Shown here: positions 61,822 to 64,000 of the stretch, piece by piece | Layout: the number at the start of each line of letters is the position of its first letter | Numbering within the stretch: position 1 is the stretch's first letter | Program-made: the position numbers and the translations under genes | DNA from: Dyadobacter psychrotolerans | Lineage (GTDB): Bacteria > Bacteroidota > Bacteroidia > Cytophagales > Spirosomataceae | Reading direction: 5' to 3' | Assembly: GCF_004349265.1 (NCBI RefSeq) | Contig: NZ_SMFL01000020.1 | Location: 27,960-91,959 of the forward strand | DNA: 64,000 nt | The notes under the pieces: model-generated | Database searches by the model: none | Seen by the model: only the letters and a program-made list of their open reading frames with translations | Told to the model about the DNA's origin: nothing

Positions 61822-61829
61822 TATATTTG
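61822..61829 (+). promoter_or_regulatory. Candidate -7 element of the mercury operon
   Basis: TATATTTG fits the Bacteroidota -7 consensus TAnnTTTG, 20 bp before the regulator start codon and just after the operator, so repressor binding would block the promoter. No clear -33. Confidence 0.45.
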
Positions 61830-61849
61830 ACCGGAATTAGTGGTAAAAT

Positions 61850-62245
61850 ATGGTAAGTAGAGAGAAAGAGTTGCCCCAGGTTAATAGCTGTATCCGTTTG
61901 TTCGCGGATCAAGAGCAAATCCAAGGGTACAAGGAAACATTGGATGAAATTGAAGACGTTTTTGCCCGGTTAGCCCAGGTTTACGCGCTTGCTGGAAATG
62001 ATGCTCGGCTAAAAATACTTTATCTTCTCGGGCAGCAGAACGAGCTTTGTCCTTGCGATTTAAGCGATATTTTGCAGATGACGGTCCCTGCTGTTTCTCA
62101 GCATCTCCGTAAATTGAGGGATGCCCATCTAGTACGTACCAGAAAGACCGGGCAAACTATCTTTTACTCGATCATGCCTGATCAGGCAAATGTCATCGAT
62201 CAATTATTTATTCATATTCCCAATCAAAAAAGTGTTGCAGTATGA
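61850..62245 (+). CDS. ArsR/SmtB-family metal-responsive repressor of a mercury operon
   Basis: 131 residues with a winged helix: NDARLKILYLLGQQNELCPCDLSDILQMTVPAVSQHLRKLRDAHLV and wing RTRKTGQTIFYSI. The CPC pair in ELCPCDL lies at the classic ArsR metal-site position, and another Cys (position 14) may assist. It binds DNA in the metal-free state and leaves on binding a thiophilic metal. Its stop overlaps the merTP start (ATGA), so it is the first gene of the operon and regulates it. Bacteroidota mercury operons use such ArsR-like regulators in place of MerR. Confidence 0.9.
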   Translation: MVSREKELPQVNSCIRLFADQEQIQGYKETLDEIEDVFARLAQVYALAGNDARLKILYLLGQQNELCPCDLSDILQMTVPAVSQHLRKLRDAHLVRTRKTGQTIFYSIMPDQANVIDQLFIHIPNQKSVAV

Positions 62246-62838
62246 AAGCGCCCAAAATCACTGCTAATGCCGGTATACTTACTGCATTGGCAAGTTCTGT
62301 TTGCTGTATCACACCATTACTGGCCATGGTGGCCGGCACAAGCAGCCTGGCATCAACTTTTGATTGGATCGGGCAAGCTCGCCCCTATTTTATTATCGGA
62401 ACGGTGTTGATTTTGGGCTTTGCCTGGTATCAGCATTTGAAACCAGTTCCTGAAGTCTCATGTAATTGCGAACCTGAAAGCAAACCATTTATGCAGACCA
62501 AAAAATTTTTAAGCCTGGTAACCCTTGCCGCAGTACTGCTCATTACTTTTCCGAGTTATTCAGGACTGGTCTATCAGCAAAATCAAGAAGCACAACAACC
62601 TATTTCCAAGAAAGGCCAAACAGCCTTTATAAAGATTAAGGGTATGACTTGTGAAGGGTGTGAGCAGCATATTAAACAGGAAGTCAATAAATTAAAAGGC
62701 ATACACCAAGTCCAGGTGTCGTATAAAACCGGTAGTGCAGCCGTTAAGTACGACAGTACAAAGACGTCCCTTGCTGAAATCAAAAAGGCAGTCGATGCGA
62801 CGGGTTATAAAGTCGTTGAAACAACTAGACAGCTATGA
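62242..62838 (+). CDS. merTP: Mercuric ion transport fusion protein MerTP
   Basis: 198 residues. The N-terminal part is MerT-like: three to four TM segments and the CC pair (ASSVCCITPLL, Cys 21/22) in TM1, and a second pair CNC near 74-76 in the loop. After the last TM (SLVTLAAVLLITFPSYSG) a linker leads to a MerP-type HMA domain with GMTCEGC (Cys 137 and 140). MerT moves Hg(II) into the cell for reduction, and MerP binds it in the periplasm. The fusion is common in Bacteroidota. Overlaps both neighbours by ATGA. Confidence 0.92.
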   Translation: MKAPKITANAGILTALASSVCCITPLLAMVAGTSSLASTFDWIGQARPYFIIGTVLILGFAWYQHLKPVPEVSCNCEPESKPFMQTKKFLSLVTLAAVLLITFPSYSGLVYQQNQEAQQPISKKGQTAFIKIKGMTCEGCEQHIKQEVNKLKGIHQVQVSYKTGSAAVKYDSTKTSLAEIKKAVDATGYKVVETTRQL

Positions 62839-63044
62839 ATGTAATATTAGAATCAGTAATTAGCTGTCCGCATTGCAATACCAAACGCGTGGAAACAATG
62901 CCGGTTGATGCATGTATGTACTTTTATGAGTGCACAAATTGCAAGACGCTGTTAAAGCCCGCTTCTGGCGATTGCTGTGTATTTTGCACGTATGGAACCC
63001 AAAAATGTCCTCCGATCCAATTAGATAAGTCGTGCTGTGCTTAA
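62835..63044 (+). CDS. GDCCVxC-domain protein of mercury operon
   Basis: 69 residues with the family motif GDCCVFC (45-51) and further Cys pairs: CPHC (11-14), CTNC (33-36), CPP and a CC end. No signal peptide, so cytosolic. Such proteins are found almost only in Bacteroidota mercury operons directly after merT. Probably binds Hg(II) or passes it on to MerA, though no merA follows here. Confidence 0.9.
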   Translation: MNVILESVISCPHCNTKRVETMPVDACMYFYECTNCKTLLKPASGDCCVFCTYGTQKCPPIQLDKSCCA

Positions 63045-63064
63045 ACTAGATAATATCAGTATCT

Positions 63065-63475
63065 ATGAAAATGAAGAAAACGATTCCGGCCCTTCCGGTC
63101 CAAAATATTGAAGAGTCCGTTAAATTCTATTCTGAAAAATTAGGTTTCACAGCTCCTTATTATGATGACGGTTTTGCCAAGGTAGTCCGGGACGAAATTG
63201 AAATCCATTTATGGGCATCTTCGGATGAAAGCTGGAAGAACAAAGGCTTGGCCCTGGCTGCAGATCCAATTTGCAGTGGGGCCGAAAGTTTTCTGGCAGG
63301 CACAGCAAGTTGCCGGATAGAAGTACAGGGTATTGACGAGTTGTACGACGAATATAAAAAGCAAGGTGTTATTTATGACACAGACACTGTTGTGGAAGAG
63401 CAGCCATGGGGAGATCGGGAATTTCCGGCATTAGACCACCATCGCAACCTGTTAACTTTTTACGAGCAGATTTAA
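63065..63475 (+). CDS. Bleomycin-resistance-like VOC protein
   Basis: 136 residues. The sequence matches the bleomycin-binding VOC subgroup: PALPVQNIEESVKFYSEKLGFTAPYYDDGFAKV, IEIHLWASSDESWK (with Trp in the drug-binding strand) and EEQPWGDREFPALDHHRNLLTFYEQ. Proteins of this type bind bleomycin-family glycopeptides as dimers and do not chemically change them. It follows the mercury genes at 20 bp and may be part of the operon by position. Alternative: another VOC binding protein. Confidence 0.85.
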   Translation: MKMKKTIPALPVQNIEESVKFYSEKLGFTAPYYDDGFAKVVRDEIEIHLWASSDESWKNKGLALAADPICSGAESFLAGTASCRIEVQGIDELYDEYKKQGVIYDTDTVVEEQPWGDREFPALDHHRNLLTFYEQI

Positions 63476-63701
63476 ACAATGACTCCACTGGTAAGGGCTG
63501 AGCCTGATAACTTAATATCTTCTGTAAAAACGGCTTTTATCTTTCAAATTGGTATCGTAAAAATTTAGAACCTTCCGGCTATTTTCTTTCTTCCATGATG
63601 CGGAGAAATTAGGTATTCCTATGTAACCGCTTTTGACATTCAAAAAAACCGGTGGTTTTTATGTACTCTTTGACCTTTTGATTTTTCTTCCCTTTTAGTT
63701 G
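63476..63701. other. Gap between VOC gene and IS21 end
   Basis: No gene. It holds a weak hairpin with AAAAACC / GGTTTTT (63644-63660), and the second copy of the dispersed repeat (63622-63673), about 30 bp before the IS21 tip. Confidence 0.5.
63622..63673. repeat. Diverged dispersed repeat, copy 2
   Basis: Same blocks TGTAACCGCTT, CGGTGGT and ATGTACTCTTTGA as at 45003-45051, with spacing preserved to within 1-3 nt. Both copies lie within about 50 bp of IS21-like end sequences. Confidence 0.45.
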
Positions 63702-64000
63702 TGAGTATGGCATTGAAAGTGAGCCACCTTCGGAGCTGCAAACTGAGCCACTTAGAAGAGATATAATCAGTAGCATTACAAAATTAAAAACTAAACTGGA
63801 TTTTGCTGCATATTCATTCTTACTCTCATTGACTGCCCTTTTAATTCGATACGGTTTGCATGCTGTAAAATTCGATCCATTATGGCATCGCCCAGAGTCG
63901 GTTCTGCCAGGTAATCATACCATTTGTTAATCGGTAACTGAGAAGTTATGATAGTCGATGATTTAGCATGCCTGTCTTCAATCAGCTGCATTATTGCCAT
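63702..64000 (-). mobile_element. Second IS21-family copy, partial (runs off window)
   Basis: Begins TGAG at 63702. Terminal motifs GTGAGCCACC (63719-63728) and AAACTGAGCCAC (63740-63751) match the right end of the first element in inverted orientation, followed by the 3' end of istB. The tip is about 85-90% identical to the other copy by eye, so they are not recent duplicates. The rest is outside the window. Confidence 0.85.
63791..64000 (-). CDS. istB: IstB, C-terminal part (runs off window)
   Basis: 69 residues identical in layout to the end of IstB at 2439-3185: EDRHAKSSTIITSQLPINKW and YDYLAEPTLGDAIMDRIL, ending MRVRMNMQQNPV. Substitutions against the first copy include I/L, A/S, S/P and T/N. 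The N-terminal part with Walker motifs lies beyond the window edge. Confidence 0.92.
   Translation of the reverse strand: MAIMQLIEDRHAKSSTIITSQLPINKWYDYLAEPTLGDAIMDRILQHANRIELKGQSMRVRMNMQQNPV

Overview
The window reads as a metal-resistance island from a member of the Bacteroidota, most likely in the Sphingobacteriales/Cytophagales range. Family-level clues are a C-terminal type IX secretion sorting domain, HYC_CC_PP, DUF3347, DUF6799 and DUF6660 type proteins, an RND pump fused to its TolC partner, weak Shine-Dalgarno sequences, and TAnnTTTG-like -7 elements. I cannot name the genus from sequence alone.

Layout. 1-3280: a serine recombinase cut by the window edge, then a complete IS21-family element (636-3274) with a 6-bp target duplication. 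3.3-8 kb: a Fic protein with an antitoxin-like N-terminus, two DUF305 proteins and a nuclease-like protein. 8-28.2 kb: a large copper module. It holds Met-rich and Cys/His-rich periplasmic proteins, a CusA pump split by an apparent 1-nt deletion, TolC, two CusB adaptors, DUF3347, a multicopper oxidase fused to a CopB-like barrel with an expanded Met-rich minisatellite, a CPH-type CopB ATPase, a CPC-type CopA ATPase and a small HMA protein. 28.2-45 kb: an AT-richer stretch that mixes intact genes (DUF305, Csp-like Cys-rich four-helix protein, Met-rich proteins, a three-gene flavin/FeS - cytochrome b - heptaheme cytochrome c module, SHOCT, an aldehyde dehydrogenase and a second oxidase-barrel fusion) with many broken genes (SHOCT, beta-flower, SDR, methyltransferases, ClC tail). 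45-56 kb: a divalent-cation module with a NicO-like exporter, DUF6660, a CzcA-TolC fusion, CzcB, an SPC-type P1B-4 ATPase, ZIP and DUF1345. 56-61.5 kb: secreted proteins, an IS982 element inside a lipoprotein gene, a His-rich protein and a frameshifted lipoprotein. 61.5-64 kb: a short mercury operon (ArsR-type regulator, MerTP fusion, GDCCVxC protein) with no merA, a bleomycin-resistance-like VOC protein, and the start of a second IS21 copy in inverted orientation.

How it works together. Cytosolic copper would be bound by the HMA and Csp proteins and exported by CopA/CopB. Periplasmic copper would be oxidised by the two outer-membrane-linked oxidases, buffered by Met-rich proteins and expelled by CusABC. 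A second RND system with the P1B-4 ATPase and ZIP handles divalent cations. The most novel-looking part is the module at 31.6-36.1 kb, which looks like a chain carrying electrons from cytoplasmic NAD(P)H to a periplasmic heptaheme cytochrome next to a Met-rich lipoprotein. I propose it as a candidate metal- or thiol-linked redox system. Function is inferred from domain content and context only; no homology search was run.
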